Source: JAXLWB01 sp046328715 (GTDB lineage: Bacteria; Chloroflexota; Anaerolineae; Caldilineales; Caldilineaceae). From it: a DNA stretch of 64,000 nucleotides. Shown in pieces: positions 1 to 8,563 of this stretch. Each line of letters opens with the position of its first letter. The first letter of the stretch is position 1. The stretch spans positions 1 through 64,000 of the forward strand of contig JAXLWB010000012.1 in assembly GCA_046328715.1 (NCBI GenBank). The letters run 5' to 3'. The position numbers and the translations under genes were made by a program. Below the pieces are notes generated by a model. The model saw only the letters and a program-made list of their open reading frames with translations, did not search any database and had not been told where the DNA came from.

Positions 1-333
1 TTCACCTTTTCGATTTATCAACTATTTTTCGACTTGCTACCGATAGCATATGAGGCGCACATCAAACAGGATTGGAATACTCTTGATCGAATCTATCAAT
101 ATGCAGAGTGGTGTTGGATACAAAATCGTGCGCCTGATATTCAGAATGCCGTCGCTGTAGCTTTTTATGAGCATTTAGTTGATACGGCTGCATCAAACCG
201 GGATATTCCCAATTATATTAAGTCTTGGATTTTTAAAGATATTTGTACGCTTTTCGAGCAGCGGATGTCAGATAATGAATACCAAGATCTGTTGAATCGG
301 TACAACAGGGCTAACGGAACCCATTTCACTTGA
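1..333 (+). CDS. Hypothetical protein, 5'-truncated (DUF7674-like?)
   Basis: The reading frame is open from base 1 to a TGA at 331-333, so the true start lies left of the window; 110 residues are visible. The product looks soluble and helical, rich in aromatic and acidic residues (for example YAEWCWIQNR and FYEHLVDTA). The layout, with a helical repeat followed by a conserved FYEHL segment, faintly recalls DUF7674, a domain of small proteins often found beside toxin or immunity genes, but I cannot confirm this by eye. No signal peptide or membrane segment is visible. No function is assigned. Confidence 0.55.
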   Translation, partial: FTFSIYQLFFDLLPIAYEAHIKQDWNTLDRIYQYAEWCWIQNRAPDIQNAVAVAFYEHLVDTAASNRDIPNYIKSWIFKDICTLFEQRMSDNEYQDLLNRYNRANGTHFT

Positions 334-587
334 TCCTACCAAAGCAAGATATAATAATTGTGAATAGAACACTACTCTAAAGAACGACGACGAAAGATCC
401 TTGACATCTTCAGACAGAGTTAGTAACTTGAGTTTGAATTTTAGCCTAACTTGCTAGCTTTCGGTAACCTAGGGGCATGCCCTAGTGGGCTCGGGGGGTG
501 AATGCTTAACTGGAGTAAGCAAGGTGACGTTTTTATTGAATCCCGAACTCACATTGGTACGTGATGATCGGTTAAAAGAGTGGCACC

Positions 588-1523
588 ATGAACCTAGCCG
601 ACCTAACCCTAGACCCGCACGGCCCAAAGGTAATCGCCGCCTGGGAAGCAGAAGAAAAGCTCTTTCGCTTTTATAGATTGAGCGCTAAAGAGCACTCTGT
701 ACAACTTAGAGATCAGAATCTAGCCGTACGTGTGCTGGAAATCGGCGAGGGCGAACCCTTGCTCATTGTCCCTGGGAATACGGGCGACGTGTTCCCACTT
801 GCCTCACTCTTAGCTGAATTGAAAGGCCGGCGGATTATCGCCATCAATAGGCCGGGTGGCGGCTTAAGCGATGGCATGGATCACAACCAGGTGAACATCC
901 GTCCGTTTGCAGTTGATACATTGGAAACCATTCTGGACGCATTTCGCCTCGCCTCTGTCGATATTGTAGCGCACTCGATCGGCGCACATTGGAGTCTATT
1001 GCTGGCAATGGCAAAACCAGAACGAGTCCGTTCGCTTAGCTTATTGGGCAACCCTGGCAACGTCATGCAAGGCAGGCCACCATTTTTCCTCCGTTTGCTG
1101 GGCAAACCACCGCTCAACCGACTGATTATCAAGTCCATCCTGCCCAAGGGTAAAGATCACGCCCTGAACTCGCTTGCTCTCGCGGGACACAGCAGAGAAT
1201 TTCTCAATACCTTGCCCAAGGAACTAAGTCATTGCTATTATGCTTTTAGTCATCTGCCCAATTATCAAATCTCACTGCTTAGCCTGCTCGAAAACGCTCC
1301 TTCGACAATTAACGGAAATCAGCTACGGACGATCCAACAACCTGTACAACTGCTTTTAGGTGATCATGACACTTTTGCCTCAGTAGAAACAGGCAAGAAT
1401 ATCGTTGCCCAAATCCCGAACGGAAAATTACACATTATCGAAAACGCCGGGCATTTGCCGTGGCTGGAAAAGCCCAAAGCGTGTGCGACCCTCATCGTGG
1501 ACTTTTTAAATCGACATGCTTGA
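588..1523 (+). CDS. Alpha/beta-fold hydrolase
   Basis: A 311-residue single-domain alpha/beta hydrolase. The nucleophile elbow is AHSIGAH (serine near residue 130), the acid is in LLLGDHDTF (near 261) and the catalytic histidine in ENAGHLPWLEKP (near 291), so the Ser-Asp-His triad is complete. An oxyanion-type turn is seen at VPGNTGD near residue 63. Length and order fit small-molecule esterases, haloperoxidase-like or C-C hydrolases; substrate cannot be read from the sequence. The ATG at 588 follows a poor ribosome-binding site. The gene is convergent with the M50-like gene that ends at 1564. No lid insertion or signal peptide is evident, so it is probably cytosolic. Confidence 0.85.
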   Translation: MNLADLTLDPHGPKVIAAWEAEEKLFRFYRLSAKEHSVQLRDQNLAVRVLEIGEGEPLLIVPGNTGDVFPLASLLAELKGRRIIAINRPGGGLSDGMDHNQVNIRPFAVDTLETILDAFRLASVDIVAHSIGAHWSLLLAMAKPERVRSLSLLGNPGNVMQGRPPFFLRLLGKPPLNRLIIKSILPKGKDHALNSLALAGHSREFLNTLPKELSHCYYAFSHLPNYQISLLSLLENAPSTINGNQLRTIQQPVQLLLGDHDTFASVETGKNIVAQIPNGKLHIIENAGHLPWLEKPKACATLIVDFLNRHA

Positions 1524-1563
1524 ATTCATGGGTTAGGGGGAAGAAAGCAAGTTCCTTGTAAAA

Positions 1564-2112
1564 TCATTGAGCCTGCGACTTGGCTGCTTTCCACTCTTTA
1601 TTGAGAATAAACAAAAGCCCATCGGAAAGCAGAGCCGATGTGAGCAGAAGTAGCGCCGAATCGAACAATAGAAAGTTGAGCATCCAACGCATGAACTCAC
1701 TAGCTGCCGCGGCCCTGGTTGACCATACCAAAATAGTAAACACGAACAATAGAGCAAGTGCACCAATACCACCTAACGAACGCTGAATATGTAACTTGTC
1801 TGGTAAGGCAGGTTCATCAGCAGGATACTCAGAAAAGCTAAAGACTGCGAAGTACCGAACTCCCGTCATGGGATAGCCTACCATACGAGCCACGAGTGCA
1901 TGACCTAGTTGATGAACAAATTGGGCAATTTCATGGTAGGCCGCAAAGCAGATGCCTACCCCTAGTGCCACGATGAATGTGTTTGTATTCAATTCTGCAA
2001 AGTGAAAAATCGTTGTATAACCAACAATTACTACCAACGGAATTAGTATCAGGACGACAAAGGCAAGATATACGGTTCGATCAAATGTTATTTTCAGCCC
2101 CACAATCTTCAT
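1564..2112 (-). CDS. M50-like membrane protein with degenerate HEXXH (HQLGH)
   Basis: A 182-residue polytopic protein with hydrophobic segments near residues 12-34, 44-60, 110-130 and 142-162. Between the second and third lies HQLGHALVARMVG, exactly where site-2-protease/DUF3267-type proteins carry HELGHALVA. The two zinc-ligand histidines are present but the catalytic glutamate is replaced by glutamine. A downstream SLGGIGA segment fits the usual glycine-rich second motif region. It is therefore probably a pseudopeptidase or binding protein unless HEIAQ, a few residues upstream, takes over. It is transcribed in the same direction as the MarR gene upstream (67 nt away), so the pair may be co-transcribed and the regulator may control it. 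Confidence 0.7.
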   Translation of the reverse strand: MKIVGLKITFDRTVYLAFVVLILIPLVVIVGYTTIFHFAELNTNTFIVALGVGICFAAYHEIAQFVHQLGHALVARMVGYPMTGVRYFAVFSFSEYPADEPALPDKLHIQRSLGGIGALALLFVFTILVWSTRAAAASEFMRWMLNFLLFDSALLLLTSALLSDGLLFILNKEWKAAKSQAQ

Positions 2113-2178
2113 CGTTGGCTCTCCCTACTTGCAGCTACACAGGCCACAAGGATTTTCATCCTTCTCGGCAATTTTCTA

Positions 2179-2652
2179 TCAAGCACCACTTGCCGGCCTT
2201 TGACCTTTTTCCTCTGCTTCTAATACCTGAGCAATCTGCTCCAGCGCATTAGCGATCCCAATTAACTGTTCTGGATCAAACTTAGTAATAACGCTATTTG
2301 ACCAGGAGGCGTTGATCTCGTAAATGGCAGCAAGCGTTTCTTTTCCTAGTGGCGTCAGTTCAAGTAACTGTGAGCGCCGATCCTTGGGATTGTTGATGTA
2401 ACTAACCAGCCCTTCTTGTGCAAGGACATCCGCTACACGCTGTACGCTCTGACGTGCATGACCCATATCACGCGCCATCTGTGCCACTGTTTGAGGTCGG
2501 TAACCGATCCGACCAAGTACTTGCCACCGAGCGCTACTTTGGCCAATCGAACGCGTGATGCGATCTCCTGTACGCATTAGTAGCCCATTAACCCGAAAGA
2601 TCGCTAGCGAGAAGCGGCTTAGTGGATCATTGGGTATTTCTGGCGATATCAT
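2179..2652 (-). CDS. MarR-family transcriptional regulator
   Basis: A 157-residue winged-helix regulator. The centre contains the MarR helix-turn-helix (RPQTVAQMARDMGHARQSVQRVADVLAQEG split over two helices) followed by the wing motif NPKDRRSQLLELTPLGKE, a standard MarR signature (DxRs/ltP.G). The flanking helices at each end form the dimerisation region. I chose the ATG at 2652 rather than the upstream TTG at 2724, because a TATACT -10 box sits 6 nt before this ATG with TCGACA 17 nt further up, so the longer start would lie upstream of the promoter. It is likely autoregulated and may control the adjacent M50-like gene. The ligand is unknown. Confidence 0.85.
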   Translation of the reverse strand: MISPEIPNDPLSRFSLAIFRVNGLLMRTGDRITRSIGQSSARWQVLGRIGYRPQTVAQMARDMGHARQSVQRVADVLAQEGLVSYINNPKDRRSQLLELTPLGKETLAAIYEINASWSNSVITKFDPEQLIGIANALEQIAQVLEAEEKGQRPASGA

Positions 2653-3000
2653 AGTGAAAGTATAAAATAATGACAGTATGCTGTCGATATTGGCTGCACA
2701 GATATTTAGATTGGATGTGGTCAAACCATATCAGGTAATCGTTTAGAGACAAAAGGTGGCATGATTGATTGAGTTGACTTCCTGATGTGATTAACTATGC
2801 GCTTGGAAGAAGATTGATTCATACAGAAACTATATTGACATGGAATCTTTTTTCTTCTAAAATGAAAGTAATCGAAAGTAAATAAAAGTAAAATATAAAT
2901 AGTGCTGCACTTTACATAGAACGCCTTAGAACGCACTCTCCTCCGTGATCTCTGTGCCTTCTCGGCGTGCTCTGTGTAGTGCTTGTATCCCTAAATTCTC
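2653..3000. other. Divergent intergenic region MarR/DeoR
   Basis: 348 bp between two divergent regulator genes. It holds the MarR promoter at its left side and an AT-rich stretch around 2810-2910 that could contain regulator sites, but no clear operator palindrome was seen. No gene is supported here. Confidence 0.5.
2659..2687 (-). promoter_or_regulatory. Promoter of the MarR gene, leaderless geometry
   Basis: On the minus strand TCGACA (2687-2682) and TATACT (2664-2659) are separated by 17 nt. Only 6 nt separate the -10 box from the ATG at 2652, so transcription should begin at or within a base or two of the start codon. Confidence 0.5.
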
Positions 3001-3801
3001 GTGCAATTTCCTACCGAACTTTATCTAGAAGAACGGCGCCAAGAGATCGTCGAACTTCTCAACCAAAGCGGACGGGCTTCAGTGGCCGAACTGAGCCAGC
3101 GCTTCGGCGTGTCGGAGGTTACGATCCGTGCCGATCTACATGCCCTGTCCGAGCGTAACCTGATTGTGCGCACTCATGGCGGTGCGGTTCCCGCCCACCA
3201 AGGTATGACCGAGTTGGCCCTGGTCATGCGCCGCCAACGGCAGGTACGCCAGAAGTGGCTGATCGGTCAAGCTGGTGCGGCGATGATCGAGAACGGCGAC
3301 GCGATCTTTCTAGACAGCAGCAGCACCTCGCTTGCCATCGCCCATCAGCTCAAAGAACATCGCCATCTCACCGTGGTCAGCAACAGCCTCGAAGTAGCGC
3401 GTGAACTGCTCGACGCACCAGGAGTCGAGGTCGTGCTGGTGGGTGGTATCTTGCAGCGTGAAACTGCTTCCTTGATCGGCGGTTATGGGCTGGAGGATCT
3501 GCGGCGGTATAATCTACAAAAGGGCTTTTTCGGGGCGCATGGTATCGATCTGCAACATGGCTTGACCGATGTCAGCAGCGAGGAAGCCGCCATCAAACGC
3601 CCCTTTGTCGAACTTTGCACCCAGGTCATCGCCGTTTTAGATGCGACCAAGTGGGGGCGCAGCGGCGTTGCTTCTTTTGCCAAACTCAGTGAAATTGACT
3701 GTGTGATTTCCGATCACGCTGCGCCGCACGGGTTAGTCGAGCAGGTACGAGAATTAGGCGTTGATCTGATCCTGACAGGAAATGATGATGATTCAAATTG
3801 A
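3001..3801 (+). CDS. DeoR/GlpR-family sugar-sensing regulator
   Basis: A 266-residue DeoR-type repressor. The N-terminal helix-turn-helix (residues about 10-60) contains RRQEIVELLNQSG and VSEVTIRADLHAL followed by the family hallmark RTHGGA. The C-terminal sugar-phosphate-binding DeoRC domain (about 80-240) has LDSSSTSLAIA, VVSNSLEVA and VGGILQRETASLIG, the usual phosphate-loop motifs. The start is the GTG at 3001. Its 3' end overlaps the VOC gene, so it probably heads and autoregulates the catabolic run 3001-7414. Effectors in this family are phosphorylated sugars; the precise one is not readable. Confidence 0.9.
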   Translation: MQFPTELYLEERRQEIVELLNQSGRASVAELSQRFGVSEVTIRADLHALSERNLIVRTHGGAVPAHQGMTELALVMRRQRQVRQKWLIGQAGAAMIENGDAIFLDSSSTSLAIAHQLKEHRHLTVVSNSLEVARELLDAPGVEVVLVGGILQRETASLIGGYGLEDLRRYNLQKGFFGAHGIDLQHGLTDVSSEEAAIKRPFVELCTQVIAVLDATKWGRSGVASFAKLSEIDCVISDHAAPHGLVEQVRELGVDLILTGNDDDSN

Positions 3802-4173
3802 ACGCCTCGATCACCTGGTCTTGACAGTGCATGATCTGCCCGCCACCGTTGACTTCTATACGCGCGTGTTGGGTATGGTCGAGGTTACATTCGGACCGAA
3901 TCGCAAAGCGCTTTTCTTCGGACGACAGCGAATTCATTTGCATCAACGCGGGCGCGAGTTTGAACCCAAGGCTGCCTACCCAACTGCCGGATCGGGCGAC
4001 CTCTGTTTTACCGCCACAACGCCGATGGCAGAGATTATGGAACATCTGGCGCAATGTAATGTGCCAATCCTTGAGGGACCGGTTGAGCGCGCAGGTGCAT
4101 TGGGGACGATGATTTCAGTATATCTGCGCGACCCTGACCAAAACTTGATTGAAATTTCTAATTATCTGGAGCA

Positions 4174-4177
<4 letters not shown>
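3782..4177 (+). CDS. VOC-family (glyoxalase/fosfomycin-type) protein
   Basis: A 131-residue vicinal-oxygen-chelate protein. It opens with ERLDHLVLTVHDLPATVDFYTRVLGM, the classic first beta-alpha-beta-beta-beta module (split here for clarity: HLVLTV plus FYTRVLGM), and ends with YLRDPDQNLIEISNY, the second metal-ligand motif (Glu in LIEI). His11 and the terminal Glu are the likely metal ligands. Three consecutive ATG codons start the frame at 3782 inside the DeoR gene (20-nt overlap), and its stop overlaps the next ATG (ATGA at 4174-4177), so translation is coupled. It resembles VOC members that sit in sugar catabolic operons; substrate unknown. Confidence 0.85.
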
Positions 4178-4940
<763 letters not shown>

Positions 4941-4959
<19 letters not shown>

Positions 4960-5006
4960 AGATTGGAGATACCATGAACAATCTCCAATCTCTAGTCTCT
5001 TTTCAC
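4941..5006. repeat. GGAGATT tandem-word hairpin (STRR-like)
   Basis: Tandem copies of GGAGATT/AGAGATT followed after a short loop by AATCTCCAATCTCTAG, giving a hairpin between the phosphatase and isomerase genes. The left arm overlaps the last codons of the phosphatase gene. The same word occurs at 5857, 6300, 6660, 11036, 40123 and 47292. Confidence 0.75.
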
Positions 5007-5020
5007 AGGAGAATCCAACC

Positions 5021-5851
5021 ATGAACCATACTTCCCATGCCCGCCTCTCCGTCTCTACCTGGAGTTTGCATCGCTCTTTGGGCAAGCCACCCTTTTATGG
5101 ACCTCAGTCGGAGGCGGGTCAACTGGCAAACCCAACTGCTGAGCGTGCCTTTTCGCTGCTGGAGTTGCCAGCGCAGATTGCAGCGCACGGCATTCACACG
5201 TTGGAGATCTGTCACTTTCACCTGCCCAGTGATGCACCTGAGTATTATCAGCAAGTACGGGCAGCGATTGAGGCGGCAGGGGTGGAACTGTGGTCGCTGC
5301 TGATCGACGATGGCGACATCACCCATCCCCAACACGGCGAACGTGACATGGCCTGGATTCAAGGCTGGATCGATGTGGCCGCTCAGTTGGGCGCAAAGAA
5401 CACCCGCATCATCGCTGGCAAACAAGAACCGAATGCGCGAACTCTGGCGCTCAGTTATGAACGGCTTGCCCAATTGGCCACCTATGCCAGCCAGCGCGGC
5501 GTGCGCGCCATGACCGAAAACTGGCTCAACCTCACCCCTGATGCCCAGAGTGTCTGCTATCTGATGGAGCGGCTTGACGGGGAGATCGGCCTGTGTGTCG
5601 ATTTTGGCAACTGGCGCGGGGCCAACAAATATGACGAACTGGCGCAGATTATGCCCTACGGCGACTCCTGTCACACCAAGGCACACTTCGACGCCAAAGC
5701 GGGCATTGATGCGGATGATTACCGCCGTTGTCTCGAACTCAGCAGTAAAGCCGGTTTTGCCGGACCCTACACACTGATCTATGACGGTCCGAATGCCGAT
5801 GAGTTTGCGGGGCTGAAGACCGAAGCGGAAGTTGTGAAACAGTATATGTAA
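5021..5851 (+). CDS. Sugar phosphate isomerase/epimerase (xylose-isomerase-like TIM barrel)
   Basis: A 276-residue AP-endonuclease-2-like TIM barrel. Recognisable barrel landmarks are LSVSTWSLH at the N terminus, GIHTLEICHFHL, AGVELWSLLIDDGD, AMTENWLNLTP (catalytic Glu), GLCVDFGNW (metal-ligand Asp) and the final GPYTLIYDGP. The ATG at 5021 is preceded by AGGAGAATCC, a clear ribosome-binding site; upstream in-frame codons belong to the repeat hairpin. It follows the HAD phosphatase in the DeoR-led run and probably isomerises or epimerises the sugar or ketoacid that later feeds the dehydrogenase complex. Exact substrate unknown. Confidence 0.85.
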   Translation: MNHTSHARLSVSTWSLHRSLGKPPFYGPQSEAGQLANPTAERAFSLLELPAQIAAHGIHTLEICHFHLPSDAPEYYQQVRAAIEAAGVELWSLLIDDGDITHPQHGERDMAWIQGWIDVAAQLGAKNTRIIAGKQEPNARTLALSYERLAQLATYASQRGVRAMTENWLNLTPDAQSVCYLMERLDGEIGLCVDFGNWRGANKYDELAQIMPYGDSCHTKAHFDAKAGIDADDYRRCLELSSKAGFAGPYTLIYDGPNADEFAGLKTEAEVVKQYM

Positions 5852-5856
5852 GCAGA

Positions 5857-5935
5857 GACTAGAGATTGAGAGAGTAGGAGATCGAGCGGCTATTAATGCG
5901 CAATCTCCTACTCTCTCAATCTCCTACTCTTGTTT
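5857..5935. repeat. GAGATTGAGAGAGTAGGAGAT hairpin (STRR-like)
   Basis: Left arm GAGAGAGTAGGAGAT and right arm ATCTCCTACTCTCTC flank a loop of about 25 nt, then a second partial right arm. It lies between the isomerase and E2 genes and could act as a weak terminator or as mRNA-stabilising structure. Confidence 0.7.
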
Positions 5936-5959
5936 CAATCGATACGAGGAATTATCAAC

Positions 5960-7414
5960 ATGGCCACAGCCGTTGTCATGCCCAAACAGGGCAATAGTGT
6001 AGAAAGTTGTATCATCGTCGAGTGGAAGAAGAACGTTGGCGATGTCGTAGCCGTGGGCGACACCCTCTGCGATGTCGAAACCGACAAAACTACGATGGAA
6101 GTGCCCAGTCCTGTGACTGGCACCCTCCTCGCCATCTTTGCCCAGGCTGGCGACGACGTCCCCGTCATGACCAATATCGCCGCCATTGGTGCCGTCGGTG
6201 AAGATGTACGCGAGTTGAATCCTAACGGAGACCAGAAGACAGAAAGACAGGAAGACAAGAAAAGCAGTGAGACGGTGGGACAGTCAGTCAGTGAGACAGT
6301 CGCTCAATCTCCCAATCTTTCAATCTCCCAGTCTCCAGTCTCCAATCTCCAATCTCCAATCTCCCCCAGAGCCAAAAACCTTGCTGAGCGCAAAGGGGTG
6401 GAGGTCGCCGGACTTGCTGGTAGTGGGCCGGAAGGTCGCATCATCGAACGCGATGTACAGGCGGCTTTGGCTGCCCAGCCCAAGCTAACCCCGCTCGCCA
6501 AAGCCATGATCGCCGAAGGTGGCTATGCCATCCCAGCGCAAGGCAGCGGACCAGGCGGAAGGGTTACGTCGAAGGACTTGGTAACAGCAGAGGGGGAGAC
6601 AAGAAGACCAGAAGACAAGAAAAATGAGACAGTGAGCGGGAACCTTTTGGGTGCAGACAGAGGAGCAACCTCCCGATCTCCCAATCTCCCAATCTCCACT
6701 CTCCAATCGCCAGCTTCCGACGAAATCACGCTCACCCCCGTCAAAGGTGTGCGCAAAGTCATCGCTGAGCGTATGTTGGCCTCTTTGCAGACCACGGCGC
6801 AATTAACGATGACCAGTTCCGCCGATGCCCGGGCGTTACGCACCTTGCGCGAACGATTCAAGAATAGTCCTGAAGTGATGGGCTTGCGAGGTGTTTCGAT
6901 CAACGACCTCGTACTCTTTGCTGTCTCGCGAGCGTTATTGCAACATCCCGGCCTCAACGCCCTCTTTGCCGACAACCAGATCGCCCAATACAGTCGTGTC
7001 CATCTCGGCTTCGCCGTCGACACGCCACGCGGGCTGCTCGTCCCTGTGATCCGCAACGCCGACCAACTTACGCTCAAACAGATCGCACAGGAGAGCAAGC
7101 GGCTGGCCCAGGCTGCCATCGATAACAAGAGCGCACCGGACGATCTCAACGGCGGCACCTTTACCGTCACCAATTTGGGTGCATTCGGCGTCGAAACCTT
7201 CACGCCCGTGCTCAACCCGCCGCAGGTCGCCATTCTCGGCGTCGGCGGCATTAATTTGAAGGCCATCGAGGTGAACGGCAGCGTCGAGCACATCCCGCAC
7301 ATCAACCTCTCGCTGACCATCAATCACCAAGTGGTCGATGGCGCGCCGGCGGCACGGTTCTTGCAGACGTTGGTGCAGGCGATCAGTCAGGTGGATTTGT
7401 TGTTGGCAGGTTGA
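5960..7414 (+). CDS. Dihydrolipoamide acyltransferase, E2 of a 2-oxoacid dehydrogenase
   Basis: A 484-residue E2. Residues 1-76 form one lipoyl domain with the lipoylated lysine in VETDKTTMEVP (near residue 43). Two peripheral-subunit-binding domains follow: RAKNLAERKGVEV..GRIIERDV (about 137-172) and TPLAKAMIAEG..GRVTSKDL (about 174-210). The acyltransferase domain (about 254-484) has KGVRKVIAERM at its start and the active-site motif NHQVVDGAPAARF. The ATG at 5960 is preceded by GAGGA. Both interdomain linkers (about 90-135 and 211-252) are written in purine-rich and CCAATCTCC-type repeat DNA, so repeats appear to have been domesticated as flexible linkers. It partners the fused E1 at 8564. 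No E3 gene is present in the window. Confidence 0.92.
   Translation: MATAVVMPKQGNSVESCIIVEWKKNVGDVVAVGDTLCDVETDKTTMEVPSPVTGTLLAIFAQAGDDVPVMTNIAAIGAVGEDVRELNPNGDQKTERQEDKKSSETVGQSVSETVAQSPNLSISQSPVSNLQSPISPRAKNLAERKGVEVAGLAGSGPEGRIIERDVQAALAAQPKLTPLAKAMIAEGGYAIPAQGSGPGGRVTSKDLVTAEGETRRPEDKKNETVSGNLLGADRGATSRSPNLPISTLQSPASDEITLTPVKGVRKVIAERMLASLQTTAQLTMTSSADARALRTLRERFKNSPEVMGLRGVSINDLVLFAVSRALLQHPGLNALFADNQIAQYSRVHLGFAVDTPRGLLVPVIRNADQLTLKQIAQESKRLAQAAIDNKSAPDDLNGGTFTVTNLGAFGVETFTPVLNPPQVAILGVGGINLKAIEVNGSVEHIPHINLSLTINHQVVDGAPAARFLQTLVQAISQVDLLLAG
6227..6367. repeat. Repeat DNA inside the E2 gene, linker 1
   Basis: Purine-rich AGAAGACAGAAAGACAGG units, then GACAGT words, then CAATCTCCCAATCT-type pyrimidine units, all in frame with E2. 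The arms are only partly complementary, unlike the intergenic hairpins. Confidence 0.7.
6590..6715. repeat. Repeat DNA inside the E2 gene, linker 2
   Basis: GAGACAAGAAGACCAGAAGAC-type units followed by TCCCGATCTCCCAATC-type units, in frame between the second subunit-binding domain and the catalytic domain of E2. Confidence 0.7.
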
Positions 7415-7415
7415 T

Positions 7416-7496
7416 CTGTCATCCTGAGCGGAGCGAAGGATCGTGCGTTGTTGATGTTAACACCCAAGATTCTTCCCTTCGGTCAGAATGACAAGT
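7416..7496. repeat. TCATCCTGAGC palindromic element, full copy A1
   Basis: Left arm CTGTCATCCTGAGCGGAGCG and right arm GGTCAGAATGACAAGT enclose GAAGGATC...AAGATTCTTC, giving nested inverted repeats. It is the first of a series continuing to 8473. Confidence 0.85.
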
Positions 7497-7520
7497 CGAG
7501 GACAGCACAGTGCAGATGGT

Positions 7521-7562
7521 CTGTCATCCTGAGCGGAGCGAAGGATCTTGCGTTGTTGATGC
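7521..7562. repeat. Left half of the palindromic element (A2)
   Basis: Starts CTGTCATCCTGAGCGGAGCG and runs through the loop word TTGCGTTGTTGATGC, but the right arm is missing here. The matching right half lies at 7989-8021, beyond the GIY-YIG gene. Confidence 0.8.
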
Positions 7563-7632
7563 ACGAATTCTGGACTTCACTTTTCACTGATGCCTTATGA
7601 TCATTACATGAATCCTCCGAGGTGTTAATGAT

Positions 7633-7941
7633 ATGAGAACATTCTACGTCTACATTATGGCCAATCCAATGCGGACGTTGTACACAGGCATGACCAACAA
7701 TCTGGAGCGGCGAATGTATGAACATAAAGAAGGGATCGGTTCGGAATTTACTGCCAAATACGGAATTAATCGCTTGGTTTATTACGAATCGACCAATGAT
7801 GTGCATGTGGCAATTGCACGAGAGAAGGAAATCAAGGGGTGGGTTCGGACCAAGAAAGAGACTTTAATCGTTTCAAAGAATCCAAATTGGCGGGATTTGA
7901 GTCTGGATTGGACGAACAAAGATCCTTATCCTAAACCGTGA
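7633..7941 (+). CDS. GIY-YIG nuclease-family protein
   Basis: A 102-residue stand-alone GIY-YIG domain of the UPF0213/YhbQ-like type. Motifs in order: FYVYIMANPMRTLYTGMTNNLERR (the GIY..YIG equivalents are VYIM and YTGMT, with the catalytic Arg in LERRMYEH), a conserved Tyr in LVYYES, and the terminal catalytic Glu in AIAREKEIKGW. Family members nick DNA or act in repair and homing. It is set between the left half (7521-7562) and right half (7989-8021) of the palindromic repeat found in several uninterrupted copies nearby, which suggests it belongs to that element. The ATG at 7633 directly follows AGGTGTTAATGAT. A coding role in the dehydrogenase operon is unlikely. Confidence 0.85.
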   Translation: MRTFYVYIMANPMRTLYTGMTNNLERRMYEHKEGIGSEFTAKYGINRLVYYESTNDVHVAIAREKEIKGWVRTKKETLIVSKNPNWRDLSLDWTNKDPYPKP

Positions 7942-7988
7942 TTTTGCTCCATGTTGTAGTGAATTATCAGAAATATTGGATAGATCAG

Positions 7989-8021
7989 CCAGGATTCTTC
8001 CCTTCGGTCAGAATGACAAGT
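7989..8021. repeat. Right half of the palindromic element (A3)
   Basis: CCAGGATTCTTCCCTTCGGTCAGAATGACAAG, the right arm that would pair with 7521-7562 across the GIY-YIG gene. Confidence 0.8.
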
Positions 8022-8473
8022 TTGAGTGAAGGGACATTCGAGGAAGCCTATCACCATCAGCGACAGTACAGTCAAGATAATCTGTCATCCTGAGCGAAGG
8101 ATCTTGAGTTGTCGATGCTAACCACTAAGATTCTTCCCTTCGGTCAGAATGACAAGTCGGCGTGAAAGGACAGTCATGAAGCTTGTCATCATCAGCGACA
8201 GTACAGGCAAGATAATCTGTCATCCTGAGCGGAGCGAAGGATCTTGAGTTGTCGATGCTAACCACTAAGATTCTTTCCTTCAGTCAGAATAACAAGTCGA
8301 CGTGAAGGGATGGTCGAGACAATCTGTCATCCTGAGCGGAGCAAAGGATCTTGCGTTGTCGGTGCTAACCACCAGGATTCTTCCCTTCGGTCAGAATGAC
8401 AAGTTGGTGTGAAAGGGACAGTCGATGCAGTCTGTCACCCTGAGCGCAACGAAGGATCTTGCGTTGTCGATGC
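8022..8473. repeat. Tandem array of palindromic elements A4-A7
   Basis: Full copies at 8082-8157, 8217-8297 and 8324-8404, and a left-half copy at 8432-8473. A4 and A5 also share the flanking words GCGACAGTACAG(G/T)CAAGATAAT and GTGAAAGGACAGTC, so the array grew partly by tandem duplication of a unit of about 130-135 bp. There is no gene between 7942 and 8563; this array fills the space. Confidence 0.85.
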
Positions 8474-8563
8474 AACAATTCTAATTTTCGCCTTTCAGCA
8501 CACAGGAAGACCGTTACACGATCATCAAAGCAACATAAATATAGAAAGCCAAAACCAAACAAA

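Noticed and set aside
8022..8473. CRISPR array
   Set aside because: The repeats are long palindromes with related, not unique, spacers and unequal lengths; no cas genes are nearby.
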